Source of the DNA: Endomychus coccineus
Taxonomy: Eukaryota > Arthropoda > Insecta > Coleoptera > Endomychidae
Reading direction: 5' to 3'
Assembly: GCA_958510875.1 (NCBI GenBank)
Contig: OY294068.1
Span: forward strand, 34,142,297 to 34,206,296
Length of the DNA stretch: 64,000 nucleotides
Shown: positions 35,066 to 46,632 of the stretch, piece after piece
Numbering within the stretch: the stretch's first letter is position 1
How the letters are laid out: each line of letters starts with the position of its first letter
Notes under the pieces: generated by a model
What the model saw: only the letters and a program-made list of their open reading frames with translations
The model's database searches: none
What the model was told of the DNA's origin: nothing
Position numbers and translations under genes: made by a program

Positions 35066-35639
35066 ATTGGGTGTGTCGAGCACTGACCGAAGGTGCTTCG
35101 AGTACTAAGTACTCTTGAAAAGTGCTCCTGAATATCGAGCACCCACTAACTGCCTTTATTTATGAAATGCTCGCGATCACTAAGCATTTTCAAAAATTAA
35201 TTCCATTTAGCGAGCACCAAGCACTAAGCACACTTCAAAAGGATGGAACTGTTACGACACTCAAGTTAATTTTGTTATAGAATCGCTCTAATAAACAATT
35301 TGATTCAAATAAAAAGGACATTTTTCTATTTTTGGTGGATTAATCACATCGAATTAAATCCAATCAATAACACGGTACTGTTTTGAACAGAAAAAGAAAA
35401 GCTGAAGTCGCCAAATATGGTGAAAAGTTCCTAACCCGAGTCAGATACAGAGATGGATTCGGATTATGATGACCTAATATAGGTAATTTTACTTAGGTTA
35501 GGTAACTTAATTTTATTTAAATTTCACTTTTTGACTAAGGCATATAACGCCAAAATAGGATGACAGCTTATCAAATGCCCGAATGGGTCCCATTCGTTTT
35601 GAACTTTCGCTAAAGCAATTGGTAGAAATTGTGCTTTCA

Positions 35640-37190
35640 ATTGATTCCCTCCCCTGACCAAATATGATGGCACACTAGCTACTACACCACAAGAAAAAGC
35701 CAACCTTTTTGCCGAAATGTTTGTAGCAAATTCCTGTTTCGATAGGCAAGAAAAGGACCCTCCTAATATTGCTGCCAACGATAGCCATAAGCCTGAAAGT
35801 TTCTTTCGTCAGCGCTCAATTAGGCGCATTCTCCTTGATCTCAATAACAAAAAGGGTGTAGGGCCAGGCGGAGTTCCACCTGTAGTTGTCAAGGATTCTA
35901 CGCCAGAATTGACCCCAGTTTTCTGTAGGTTGTTTACCCTTTCATCTAAACTTGGTGTGTTTGCTTCCAGCTGGAAAACAGCTAGAGTCCAACCAATTCC
36001 AAAAAAGGAAAAAAGACCCTTCCTAATAATTATAGACCCATTGCACCATTTATCTGGAATCTCTAAAATGATTGAAATAGCAATCAACATCGTGCTCATC
36101 CAATACCTAGGAAGCTCCAAAATCGTGAATGACCGGCAATACGGTTTTCGTCAGCAGAGACCAACTGGAAACCTGCTTGCCTACGTAACACATGTTTGGC
36201 AGGAGTCTATTAAAAAATATGTGGAACATCTAGCTGAAGCATTGAATGTCTTCAAAGCATTTGACCGAGTCTGGCACCAAGGCCTTCTTGGGAAACTATC
36301 GAGTTTCCTCTCAAATAAATCTTTCCATGTGCTGGTTGTCGGAGTATCATCCGATGCATTGGCTATTAATGCTGGTGTTCCGCAGGGTGATTTTTAGCAC
36401 CAGCTTTGTTTCTGCTGCACATGACCGACCTGTCCCGTTCACAGATTTGCTGATAATGATACCCTTCATACCGCTTTCTCTTCTAGAGACCCGTTACCAT
36501 CCAATGAAACCAGAGGAGCGAGACAGAAACGGGTCAACGCAATTAATGGAGATCTGGCAACGATGTTACAATGGGGATCTGATAATCTATTAGAGTTTAA
36601 TGCAGTTAAAACTCAAGCTTGTATCTTCTTCAGGAAGGGGATCCCACAATCCCAAGCAAAATATGATGATGTCAGGTATAATTATTCCCATGATGTCTTC
36701 CATACCCATGCTTGGGATTACCACCAACAACAATCTCTCATGGAATGTTTCCTCGTCCTCATAATACACAAAGCACAGATTAAACCTATCCTGGAGTACT
36801 CTTCGCATGTTTGGAGTTCGCCTCCTAAACATACGCTGAAGATTCTATCCAGAACAGAGCTATTCGTTCGATTGACAATGTGACACATACGAATTCATTG
36901 ACCTCTCTAGAACATCGTTGGAACGTGGGCGATATCTCTCTTTTCTATAGATGATTCCATGGTCAGTGTTCATCAAAAATCTCGTCTGTTATTCAACCAC
37001 GAGAGATTTCAGATATGCGGACTAGACGAGATCATGCTAGTCACCTCTTCCTTCATTGTCAAGCTCGAGACTTGCCGAACTTCTTGCTACCAGACTTCAT
37101 CTTTCTATTTAACGACGAAGTTATGGAACTCTTTGCCTAATGAGGTATTTCCTTAACCTATAACCCCCAAACCTTCAAGAAAAATTAGAG
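35640..37190 (+). pseudogene. LINE reverse transcriptase, degraded
   Basis: The palm region is open from 35717 to 36397, starting in LTKYDGTLATTPQEKANLFA (35650-35715). It continues LDLNNKKGVGPGGVPP, WKTARVQPIPKK, LSGISKMIEIAI, NDRQYGFRQQRPT, VFKAFDRVWH (where the catalytic first Asp is Asn, in ALNVFKAFD) and NAGVPQGDF. After a frameshift come FADNDTLH (FADD mutated to FADN), LLEFNAVKTQACIF, then QIKPILEYSSHVW and LSLFYR-like sequence. Near 37030-37160, VKLETCRTSCYQTSSFYLTT and LWNSLPNEVFP form the typical end of a Jockey/CR1-type polymerase. Both catalytic motifs are damaged. Confidence 0.75.
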
Positions 37191-37700
37191 TGCCTTTCTC
37201 CTCTCCCAACATTCGACTGCTGGTTCAAACGATGTTCTTCGAACATTAAAGATTTTCCTCACTGAAAATCATGTGCTACGATTATGTACTGGCAAGATTC
37301 CCCACTAAGAAAATAATGAATCACAATGAGGACCAAGTAACTGGACAATCAAAAATCGCTTCTATTTTGACAATATTTTCAGTGTTGCAAGAAGCGACAT
37401 TGAACCAAAACAGCCTAAGCCAGTTTCAATTGCAGGAATGCAATGGCTGGCCAGTTTTCATGACTTCAATGTTTATTTTGACTTTTCTAATATTACATAA
37501 ATGTTTTCTCATATGAATTTCATACATGTACCCATGTCCGATCCTGTCCATAATTGCCTCAAGCTGGGACAGTTCCGGACAAGGTTTTTTATAAGCTTGG
37601 CTAAGAAACCGAAAGCATTTGCATCAGAATAAGGAGATTTGACCACATAAAAAATGTATAGTTGGCTTGATAAATTAATAATCATGTACCTGTTGTAACT
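37191..37700. other. No supportable gene
   Basis: LINE 3' flank. Frames 37271-37516 and 37509-37709 have no recognisable domain. Confidence 0.35.
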
Positions 37701-39250
37701 GTATAACAACTATAAATATTATACAGGAATAAAAACAGTTGGTGCTGGTGCGCATCAGGAACATTAATCTGTTTATTTTAATAATAACCTTTTCTTTCAA
37801 TAATTTCATCTCTTGGTCGTCACTTCTTGAGATTTTTTCTAGATCCGCCAGCCACTGCACAAGTGATAGAGTCAATATATTTGCGTAGAACAAAACTGTG
37901 TTGCCGCTTATAGAGTAGATAAATAATGTGCGTAGTAACTGCTCTTCGCAAATCATCTGATTTTTATATGATTGTATCATATTCTATAAGATATTCTTCG
38001 CATGTATGTAAAGATAATGAAACAAATTATTATTTCATTAGCTTTACACAATCAAATAATATTCAATTTGAGTACTAATGTTTCTAAAAAAATGTACAAA
38101 AGCAAATCGAACCCGAGTCTACTAAGTGAGAGACAGTTACCATAGAACTTAGACCACAACGTCAACGTTATATAAAATGTTGAAGGACGATGTGTAAATT
38201 TTCAATTTATTGCGATAATTGTATTGTTGTTGTTGAAATTTCGGTGGAAGCAGTTCTAAATTAACTTAAATTTACTGTACAAGTTTTGAATCGATTCAAT
38301 GTATGCTTTTGAAGTTACCATTTTTTTTAACGGTCTCTCCGAAAGGGGTGTGTTTATTACATGATTTTCCTGAAAAACAGTACATGATAGGACCTTTCTT
38401 TTTTGAGTTATCGTGTATACCTACAAACACTCCGTGACATACATCCAGACGGACAGACAGACAGATGGATTTTTTCAGAGTTGCTTAAAATTGGATGAAA
38501 AATACTATGGTGCAAAAATTTTTGCTGTAGGTCTTTTTTTATCGATTCTTAGATTATAGTAATATATCTAAAGCGTCGATTAAACTTTCATTCAATGTCT
38601 GAAGTGATTTATATGGCGCCATCTATGGAACTAAAAAGACTTTTTTTTCTTACGTAGGAACCTACTTTAATAAGTTAGAAGAAATTCGCAGATTTAATGT
38701 TTATCTCAATAATAAACTTTTCTTTAAATAATTTCATATCTTGGTTATTTAATATACCCTAGATTTATCTGTTTGTTTATTTAACACAATAGGTATGATT
38801 TCCATCACCTAAAAAAGTAGTTTACCACTCCTTTAGATATTTTCTAGATCCGCCACTGCACAAGTGAAAGAGCGTTGTTGTCTATGTGATAGATTCCACA
38901 GATTACTGTAATTTGTCATAGAGTCAATTGATTTGCGGTGAAGAAAACCGACGGAAATTAAAACTATTGATTTTATCACGTGATTAGGTAAGAAAATGCA
39001 TATTATTTTGGGATTATACATATAATTAAGAACTATTCATATCTTAAGAAGAATGACGGTATAATCAAGTCTTCGTAGGAAAGACATGAATATAAAATGA
39101 TATATCCAAAGCATTAATTAAACTTTCCATCAACGTCTGAACCGAATTATATGGCGCCATCTATGAAACTAAAACAACATTGTTCTTTGTATCTTGCGTA
39201 GGATCCTACTTTAATAATGTAGAAATTCCCAGATTTGATTGAGTAATGCG
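37700..39250. repeat. Direct repeats, three partly overlapping blocks
   Basis: CTAGATCCGCCA then CACTGCACAAGTGA occurs near 37840-37865 and 38843-38870. AATAATAACCTTTTCTTTCA/AATAATAAACTTTTCTTTAA occurs near 37780 and 38708. ATATGGCGCCATCTATG with TACTTTAATAA occurs near 38610-38675 and 39150-39225. The spacing suggests segmental duplication of about 0.5-1 kb. A GACA microsatellite (GGACAGACAGACAGATGG) lies at about 38451-38468. No gene is seen. Confidence 0.5.
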
Positions 39251-39476
39251 TGGGAACAGCTCCTAGATGGTATCACTTCCAATTTCTGGGAGATTCAAAT
39301 CATAATCCTAACCAGATGAATGAGAAAGTTCATCAATTCTTTACCTACGGCCGCATAATCCCAGTTAATTCAACCCTTGTAAACGTAATCTTTCGAACCA
39401 AGTGATAAGTTTGTGTTGATACTAACCTCTCATTTGTCCGACGTACTGTTACATTTTGAATCTAAATAAAATACTT

Positions 39477-39558
39477 ATGCTAGTATCCATAATGTACTTT
39501 AAAATGTTATTACTGTTTTCTGTGATATTCTCCTGCTATTGCTTAGTATTAAATAAAG
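39477..39558 (+). CDS. CLIP-only secreted protein, exon 1 (signal peptide)
   Basis: ATG at 39477 gives MLVSIMYFKMLLLFSVIFSC then YCLVLNK and ends AAAG|GTAAGAAAA. A second ATG at 39492 (MYFKMLLLF) is an equally good start. The hydrophobic core MLLLFSVIF is a signal peptide. The exon ends one base into a codon (phase 1), exactly what the CLIP exon at 42688 needs: G plus AT gives Asp. The 3.1-kb intron (39559-42687) carries PLE and LINE remnants. Confidence 0.7.
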
Positions 39559-40327
39559 GTAAGAAAATTTTATTATTCAATTACGTTACGATATGTAATG
39601 GGGTTAGTGGAGACCTGAATTTGTATCACTCTATTATTATATGTGCCATCGTTGATAAATACAAAAAAATTAATATTCGGGGAACGTTAAATCGTTTGAT
39701 ACACTTATTCCAGCATAGGGTTTTCGAATAATTCCAAAATTTGTAATTGTAATACTATATAGATATACAAATGTGGAATGTAAACTAAATTATGAGAGCA
39801 ATGATATTAAAATTGAAAGTTTAGATATTGGCAAATATCCAAGGGATGTTGGGTATGTCAGTAAAGTGATATACTATTCACATAACTTTGTGACAAACGT
39901 TCCTTGTATATACTTTGGTATCGATCTTGATATGATTTCAAGATCGATCTAATTCTGAAATCGAAAAATTGGCTTACAGCCCAACAATTTATCGCAAAAT
40001 CTACTGTATTTTCGGATCTTTCACCACCACAGCTTATACAGTTTTACACTTGGATATTACTCTTTGCCTAGTGAGGTAGGTCTCTCTTTATGCCTATAAC
40101 CTCCAAACTTACAATGTTCTTCAAACATAATAGCCTCGAGTGTAGTGAAAGTATTGAAAATAAATAAAAATCGACATGAAGGGCTTGAACATCAATCAAT
40201 GTTAGTTTACCTATATATCCTAATGTTCTTTTAACAAGACAATGATGATTGAAGGATTCAATATATTTACTAATTTATAATCAAATGCGAAATTCGGTTA
40301 ATTTAAATTTAGAAAATTTTCAGTAAT

Positions 40328-40486
40328 TCTCGGGAACACTTATGCTTCATATTTTCGTCTCTACATACGTTTCGGTCTCACTACTCACGTCTTCTGATGA
40401 TGGTCGTGAGACCGAAACGTACGTAAAGACAAAAATATAAAGGATAAGTGTTAATGTGACCTATTTCCCGAGAATTTATATATACA
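40328..40486. mobile_element. PLE termini, head-to-head pair without coding part
   Basis: The left arm starts ATTCTCGGGAACACTTATG and includes ACATACGTTTCGGTCTCA. The right arm is its inverse: TGAGACCGAAACGTACGTAA and on to CTATTTCCCGAGAAT. It is a 159-bp imperfect palindrome in the intron of the CLIP-only gene. The right arm holds a full hammerhead-like core (40389-40430). Confidence 0.7.
40389..40430 (+). ncRNA. Hammerhead-like ribozyme, PLE terminus
   Basis: GTCTT, CTGATGA, extra T, GGTC-GTGA-GACC, GAAA, CGTACG, GTA, AAGAC: the same layout as at 23754-23795. The single difference in the catalytic part is T for A in the extra base. It lies within a host intron in sense orientation to the CLIP-only gene, so transcription of that gene would place it in the pre-mRNA. 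Confidence 0.72.
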
Positions 40487-41170
40487 ATTTTTAGTCAGTT
40501 CCCTAGAAGAATTAGAACATTAATAATTAGTTGTACGTTCATATCTGACTCCGAAAACCTCGTCACTCAAAAAAAAATACTGTAGATTTTTACTTCAAAT
40601 TGTTTTAAAAAGCCTTACAATGGGCAATAAAATAAAACCAGAAGGATGTGTCAAATCGATATAATTATTTTTAAAATTCAAGTTCGTATTTCGCCAACTA
40701 TAGTCATTGACTACAGAAGCATTGGAAAGGCTTTTCTAGAAACTTATTTGCTGAAAACACATATTTAACTTCATAAATATTGTCTTGGAGCAGTGGCATG
40801 CAACCTTTGCAACCCCAATGTTCCTAAAAAACATAGATCATTCAACAAAATTTTGAAAAAATTATAAACGAACAAAATTTTTTAGTCACAGTTTTTTTCA
40901 TTTTGATAACCATTATGCCAGTATATATTTTTTTGCTCAAATATTTTATATAATGTTATATATTTTTTTGCAATCTAATACGACATGTCTTTGCACGCCA
41001 CTGCGTGGAGCCGAAAACAAATATGATCTCATTGTATTCCATAAAAGTACCGAATAAATTTAACTACGTCCCTTTTTATTATCTAATAAATCCTATATTA
41101 TTATTACGAGAGTAACGAAATTGTCAGATAGCATAGAACCGTTTCAATCGTATCTTTAATGATGTATTTC

Positions 41171-41466
41171 ATGTAAATTCTTGGGCAATAGGTCACGTTA
41201 ACACATACATTTACTATATTCCCATCTGTACGTACGTTTCGATCTCACGGTCATCATCAGAAAAGGTTTGACAAACTAATTCATATCATATAAAATGCGG
41301 AATTTCTTAAACTAATTGTACTAAGCTTTGAGCGCACCCAATTTTTTCACAGTGCTTAGTACAATTAATTCAACAAGTCCCGCGTTTTAGTTGATGTCAA
41401 TGAGTTTACAAATGTCTTGTGAAGGATGGTCATATGAATTAATGTGACCTATTTTTCAAGAACTTA
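41171..41466. mobile_element. PLE termini, older inverted pair
   Basis: The left arm holds ATTCTTGGGCAATAGGTCAC and ACGTACGTTTCGATCTCACG. The right arm holds TTAATGTGACCTATTTTTC and AAGAACTTACATATA. A hammerhead-like remnant lies on the minus strand at about 41226-41265: CTGATGA and GAAAC are kept, but stem II has a mismatch. The middle has no coding sequence. It is also in the CLIP-only gene intron. Confidence 0.6.
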
Positions 41467-41719
41467 CATATAATTCAGATAAAATCATTATTATATTGTT
41501 GTTGTTGCGGGGGGGTTGTTGGCCTTAGAGTTGTCTCTTTTAGCCACAACTTTTTTTTATTAGATGTTGTTACATTTTTAAAGTGAAATATTATTTTGTA
41601 TTATGGACTGAAAAATGATGTTATATATTTTGATGTCGTTGTAATTTAAAATATTCACAATGTTTGTCGGAAACACGACGCCTAGCTCTTGTAATTTTTT
41701 ATTGAAGATGCGTCTTTAA

Positions 41720-42330
41720 TTTCCGTAAAGATGACAGCCAAAAAAAATGTGATCAAGATCTCCGATAGTTGTGTTATCACAAGAGCAATTTGCATTTTCT
41801 CTAATACCAATTTTGGCTAAATGTGAAAGGAAACTCCATGGTTTAATTTAAGTCTGGTTATTATAATTAATAAATCAAATTATAGCCTCTTTAGCCGCAT
41901 TGTCTGCTAAGGAATTTCCTTTGATTCCAGCATGTCCTTTCACCCATACAAAATTAATATTGGCACCTCGAATGAAGAAATCAAAACATATCGTTTGGAT
42001 ATCGGTCACAATTTTGTTTTTATAGTGTTTTAGAGTTTCGCATTTTATTGATTTAAGTACAGACATGGAATCTGAGGCTATTATTAAGTTACTCGTGTTA
42101 GTTTTGTTTGCCCATTCGAGTGCATTCAGTATCGCTATTGCTTCTGCAGTATATATCGAGGTTTCATTCGGCAATTTATAGTATTCAGTATGCCCATTAC
42201 TCAGTGACCAAGCGCAGCCTACTCCTGTACATGTTTTTGAGCCATCCGTGTATATGGCAATAGAATCTGGTAATCCAAGCAAGACACTTTTGAAGATACT
42301 GTTGCTTAAGGATTCGTATTCAGTATGTAT
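41720..42330 (-). pseudogene. LINE 3' part: RNase H domain and Cys/His tail
   Basis: The main frame 42282-41875 (minus) is an RNase HI domain. It has IAIYTDGSKT (first Asp), IYTAEAIAILNALEWA (Glu), LIIASDSMSVL (Asp), then FVWVKGHAGIKGNSLADNAA with the catalytic His/Asp. After a frame change near 41840, HLAKIGIRENANCSCDN and LDHIFFGCH form the short Cys/His tail that often ends such LINE proteins. RNase H is carried by the I/R1/LOA-like groups. All visible RNase H active-site residues are intact, but upstream reverse transcriptase is missing. It lies antisense in the CLIP-only gene intron. Confidence 0.8.
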
Positions 42331-42687
42331 GCAGGAAAATATACACTAGGACGATTCATCAGAACAGGGTAGTCTACATTTATTAGTAGTCTATATTTAT
42401 TAGTCTTAATTGTGTTCTAAATATGTTGAATTGAGTATATAATTAGGTATTTTTAAATTTCAAATATTTATTCACATCAATACTTTGTAGAGTCTAATGG
42501 TAAATGAATAATATTATTAACATATGACAATTTTATTTCTCTTGTTCAAAAAATATTGTCATTTGGAACATTTGAAAATGCATGTTTCATTTCATTTATC
42601 AGTTTGAGTCTTAATATTCAATAAAACCATAACAATGAAATTGTCAGATAATGGAACGTGTTGACTCATTAAGATATACTTTTTCAG

Positions 42688-43172
42688 ATGGAAAGGAATC
42701 TGCATGCAAATCCTTATCGAAATGCATACCATTGAAGCAATGTCAGGGATATTTGGATTTGGTAATAAAATTAGGGAAGCCACTGAAACCATCAACAGTA
42801 GATTTTCTCAGAGCTCAGCAATGTGGGTTCCATGACAGCTACCCCAAAGTATGCTGTGGAGCATTACCTAAAGATATTCGAGTGTTGAAGAGTTCCAATT
42901 CCGATACAAGACCCGGAGATACAGATCGGCATCATAACCAGGGAATAGCTATACGAAAAGATAATAAGGTTCCTCGAATCCCTAACGCTACGAAAGGTAT
43001 TGAAGCAACTACTACAAAACAGTCTCAAATTGATAACATTAACTTGAAAGACAAGGCCGATGCTTTGAACAAAGCGTTCGCTTATCAAGATTTTATGGGA
43101 ACCTTCGATTTATTCCGACGTAAAAGAGGTTCTAAATTTGAAGACAGCTTATTAGACGTAGAAATTAGATAA
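42688..43172 (+). CDS. CLIP-only secreted protein, exon 2 (CLIP domain and tail)
   Basis: The acceptor CTTTTTCAG ends at 42687. Joined to exon 1 the protein is about 188 residues. The CLIP domain has Cys at about 34, 40, 46, 73, 83 and 84, i.e. C-x5-C-x5-C-x26-C-x9-CC, with QCGFHDSYPKVCC at its end. This is the disulphide pattern of CLIP domains, which regulate extracellular protease cascades (melanisation, Toll activation, clotting) in arthropods. Instead of a linker and trypsin domain, a polar tail of about 100 residues follows, rich in Lys, Asn and Asp, with FRRKRGSKF near the end, to TAA at 43170-43172. No Gly-Asp-Ser or His box occurs. It could be a decoy, a cofactor, or a decayed duplicate of the CLIP protease at 57881; the intact frame argues against simple decay. 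An internal donor skipping the tail cannot be excluded. Confidence 0.75.
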
Positions 43173-43422
43173 CAATGAATTATTATATGGGTCTATTCTT
43201 TAAATTTTTCTGCAATGTAACTCGATTTATTCATTGTTAGTCCCGAAAGAAAATACAAATAGGATCACAAAACTAGTCGGTTTCAATTTGGATTTGTGAT
43301 AGATTACGGGAGTATTTCCAAGCCGCTACAATCAGACCAAACATTATGGCTAGAAAGTCGTGATATCGTCAATTTATTGTTTCATAAGATTTTATTTATT
43401 TCTAGTATTAGTTTTTTTAAGA

Positions 43423-43428
43423 ATAAAA
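43423..43428 (+). terminator. Poly(A) signal of the CLIP-only gene
   Basis: AATAAA 250 bases after the stop codon, followed by T-rich sequence. No other gene on this strand is near. Confidence 0.5.
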
Positions 43429-44011
43429 CATGAAATTTATTTTCTATATAGGTATATAAATTAAACGTTTTAGTCTCAAGTATTATTTTTATCACTTCCC
43501 TTTACCTTCCTTTCTGTGTTATTGTATTGACCTACAATGGAATTTCCAAAATAAGAATTTCAGTATGAATCGAAACTGTACCATCTTCGTCTTTCTGTAA
43601 TTAAAATGCTAGAAATTGATTTATTACACTCTTAATTTGCAAAAAAGTAGCCTATAACAATTAATACAACATTTAATTTGCAAAAGTAAGTTTTTTCCCA
43701 GAGACTTACAGCCATTTAAGGCCTATAAATATATAAAAGTCTCATAGGATACGTGGAACGTGTCAAAAAACAATGTAATATAATACAATACAGAAAATAT
43801 GTATATATAAATATAAAAAACAACCTATCTAGGTTGTTGAACGTGTCATAAAATAGAATACAATACAATATAAAATCAAAGCCATATACATTAATATTGG
43901 ATGGTATCATCATTTATATATTCACTTATCGTGTAATATGCCATTTTAATAAGGAATTATATATAAATTCTTGGGAAATAGGTCACATTAACACTTCTGT
44001 TTTATATTTTA

Positions 44012-44053
44012 GTCTTTACGTACGTTTCGGTCTCACGACCATCATCAGAAGAC
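44012..44053 (-). ncRNA. Hammerhead-like ribozyme, PLE terminus
   Basis: Minus strand: GTCTT, CTGATGA, T, GGTC-GTGA-GACC, GAAA, CGTACG, GTA, AAGAC. It is identical in all core and stem positions to 40389-40430, and lies 3' of the endonuclease frame as in the other coding copy. Confidence 0.75.
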
Positions 44054-44433
44054 TTATTACTTCAATAACCTGATAACTTTGAACTAATTGTATTAACACA
44101 AAGCGTCCTTATCGCACCAATTTCGTTCAAATGCCAACGTCGCCGAAACGAACAGAAACATGAAATCGGAATTATAACACAGCAATGTTATAGTGTAATT
44201 TCAAAAATCCACTATTTAGCAGAACTATCAACAAATACGACCACATTTCATAAATGTCTACGAGAGACTAACAGACGAGACAATCTCAAGTATTTACTTT
44301 CGAACCAGATGTCACGATTTATTAGGTAATAAAAGAAGGTCTAGGCTCTGAGAAATACTTTTGACAATTCTACCTAAAATAAATTTTTAACATTATAAGG
44401 ACGCAAGTAGGAATTTGCAAGAATATTAATTAA

Positions 44434-44763
44434 TTAAATTAGTATAAATATGACTTTTGTGTGTTTGAACGCACTCCTATGATTTACATATTTGGAGTCA
44501 CGTTTTATGTGAATCATCTCCAGAATTGATCTTTTATAATAATTGGTTTCCCTAGTTAAAATATTAACATTTTTGTAATCGAAATGATGGTTATAATCAA
44601 AGCAATGTTTAGCAAGGGCGGTGGAATTTTTTAAGTTTTTTTTTCTTGTGCTATACTTATGGCCATACATTCTTTTTTGTAAATATTGTTTAGAGATTCC
44701 AGTATAAGTCTCATCACAATCTAAACAATTTAATTTATATACTGTGTGGGTTTGTTTATCTTT
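44434..44763 (-). pseudogene. PLE GIY-YIG endonuclease fragment
   Basis: From 44763 (minus): KDKQTHTVYKLNCLDCDETY then TGISKQYLQKRMYGHKYSTR, NSTALAKHCFDYNHHFDYKN and YKRSILEMIHIKRDS. It differs from 22744-23385 by only a few residues in this stretch. The reverse transcriptase and linker are gone: the frame enters directly from the adjoining terminal sequence. After NHR the frame diverges (SAFKHTKVIFILI) where the other copy has NDIQGLSQF, so there is a small indel near the C-terminus. Confidence 0.8.
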
Positions 44764-44850
44764 TGTCCCGAAACGTACGTAAAGACTAAAATATAAAACA
44801 TAAGTGTTAATGTGACCTATTTCCCGAGAATTTATATATAATTCATACAT

Positions 44851-45896
44851 GGGTCAAGAATCTTTATTTCAATAAGGAAGTATTGCAGTTGTTTAAAGGC
44901 ATTTATAGGTAAAGTTCTTAGGTATACTGGTAGTACTGGTACCTTATTATGTATTTTAACAGACAAAAGTGTACATTGCTTCGGATATAAGAGAAGTTAC
45001 AGCGTTCACATTTTAGATCTACTGTCATATGAATGAGTTCTAGAGTATTTGTTAAATAAGTTCTAATTCTTCTTTACGAATAAGACTGCCCCATATATGT
45101 GTATATCTGTAAGGGTAAGTATGGAATTAAGAATGAAGTTAAGAATAAATTTAAGAGCTATAACTTTTTTATTGCACAACCAATTTCCTACAAAAAAGCG
45201 ATTATTAAGTTCTAACATATTTTCCGATTTAAATTATTTTTTATAAATTGAAATTCTTCGTCGGATAATTTTATCTACAACCTTACATTAATCAATGTTC
45301 TAATTTTAGGGGGGGGGGGGGGGCAAATTTCGATGTTTGTATAGGGTAACCCGGTAACTTTAGGAGATACAAAAAAATGGGAGACACATGCTCTATCTCT
45401 TTTTTGAGACAAATTCACTGCCGGAAACAAAAATTTAATATCATCTATTGTTTGCGAGTTATAAAGAAAAGTTCGATTTTTCGACTTTTAGACACATGTG
45501 AATATCTTGGTTGTTTGTGAAGTTAAGAGAAAATAACTTTTACATTCTACAGGCACTTTTTTCTGTATAATCCAGTGGGGGTCGAGAAAATTTGAAAGAA
45601 AGTAATTTTGAATTATGGTCTAAAGTTGACAACCAAAGCTGCTGCTTGGAAAATTTCCTGTAAGATGAAGTTATTTAAAATTGATAATTCTCATTAGTTT
45701 TTCTGGAGAATTGAGGCTAATCGTACATATATATATTTTAGTTTTGAAAAAACGAGAATATCGACGAAACCATGCTTTTTTATGAAAAATTCATGAGGAC
45801 CAAAGTTGTTACATGGAAAATTTCCTATAAGATGACATTATTTTAAAATCATAATTCTCATTAGTTTTTCCGGAAAATAGAGTTCAAACGTATATA
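44851..45896. other. No gene; poly-G tract and diverged tandem repeat
   Basis: A run of 14 G lies at 45310-45323, unusual in this AT-rich DNA. At about 45600-45890 two diverged copies of a roughly 190-bp unit share TGGAAAATTTCCT(G/A)TAAGATGA and AATTCTCATTAGTTTTTC. No coding sequence was found. Confidence 0.5.
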
Positions 45897-46625
45897 CAGG
45901 ATGTCCCAGGCTTTAGTAGTAGAACTTTTAACAGTTGATAGAAAATTTGATGCTTAATTTTTGAGATACATGATGTTGAATTTTATAAAGATAATTAAGA
46001 TGTCGCAATGTAATTTGGTACTGTGGATGCGTAGATAGGTTACCATATTTGCACATAATTTGAGACCGGTATTACTCTAAAGGCTACTTTTTAGGAACAA
46101 ACTTCGATGCAGAATTTAAATCGAAACAAATAAGATCTCTTAATATTCCTTTGTACCTAACACCGTTTCACGGCCAATTAAATTTTTGTTATTTAATTAC
46201 CACCACCAATAACATACAAAATTTAGTAAATTTGTCTTGTTAACTCTTGTTGGTGGAGTTATTATAAATTAAAGTACATTGTAATTATCTAGTTCAAACA
46301 TTTTTGGGAATAAAAATTCCTTATCCGGCCTTTCTTGGTAATATGCTGTAGGGATTATAAAAGACAGCTTATTTTATTTTTGTCGGTCAACGACGCTTTT
46401 CAATTTAAGGTTCCTCTCTTTCCAATTCTCACCCGATTTTCACGGTGGTGGTAATTATATCAAAAATAAATTAAATTTGCCGTGAAACGTTGCCAGATAC
46501 ACAGAAATAATAGAAGACCTTATTTGTTTCGGTTTAAATTCTGCATCGAAGAATCGACTTTTCGGGTCGATATATCATTACTAAGATTCTCAAAATTGAA
46601 TAACATATAGAGTGTTTCATTAGAA
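45897..46625. mobile_element. Foldback MITE-like repeat
   Basis: The inverted arms are clear at 46105-46210 and 46450-46555: CTTCGATGCAGAATTTAAA pairs with TTTAAATTCTGCATCGAAG, and AATTACCACCACC with GGTGGTGGTAATTA. The outer limits are less sure; the left begins CAGGATGTCCCAGGC after TA at 45895-45896. It lies directly beside the Helentron 3' end at 46633. No coding sequence. Confidence 0.55.
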
Positions 46626-46632
46626 AAAAGAT

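Larger units (their letters stand above)
43959..44850 (-). mobile_element. PLE fragment with inverted termini
   Basis: The left terminus (ATTCTTGGGAAATAGGTCAC at about 43967) and right terminus (GTGACCTATTTCCCGAGAAT, about 44812-44831) are inverted. The endonuclease frame lies on the minus strand (44434-44763). A hammerhead-like core sits at its 3' side (44012-44053). The right terminus is cut off inside the hammerhead, at TCCCGAAACGTACG (44766), and joined directly to the coding part. It is the same arrangement as 22574-23858 in opposite orientation. Confidence 0.75.

Noticed and set aside
40377..40430. tRNA-like fold around GGTCGTGAGACC
   Set aside because: No cloverleaf or anticodon arm; the hammerhead layout explains all conserved bases.
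44761..44850. Extension of the PLE frame into MYELYINSREIGH-type sequence
   Set aside because: This part is inverted terminal sequence read through by chance; the real protein starts at KDKQTH in this copy.
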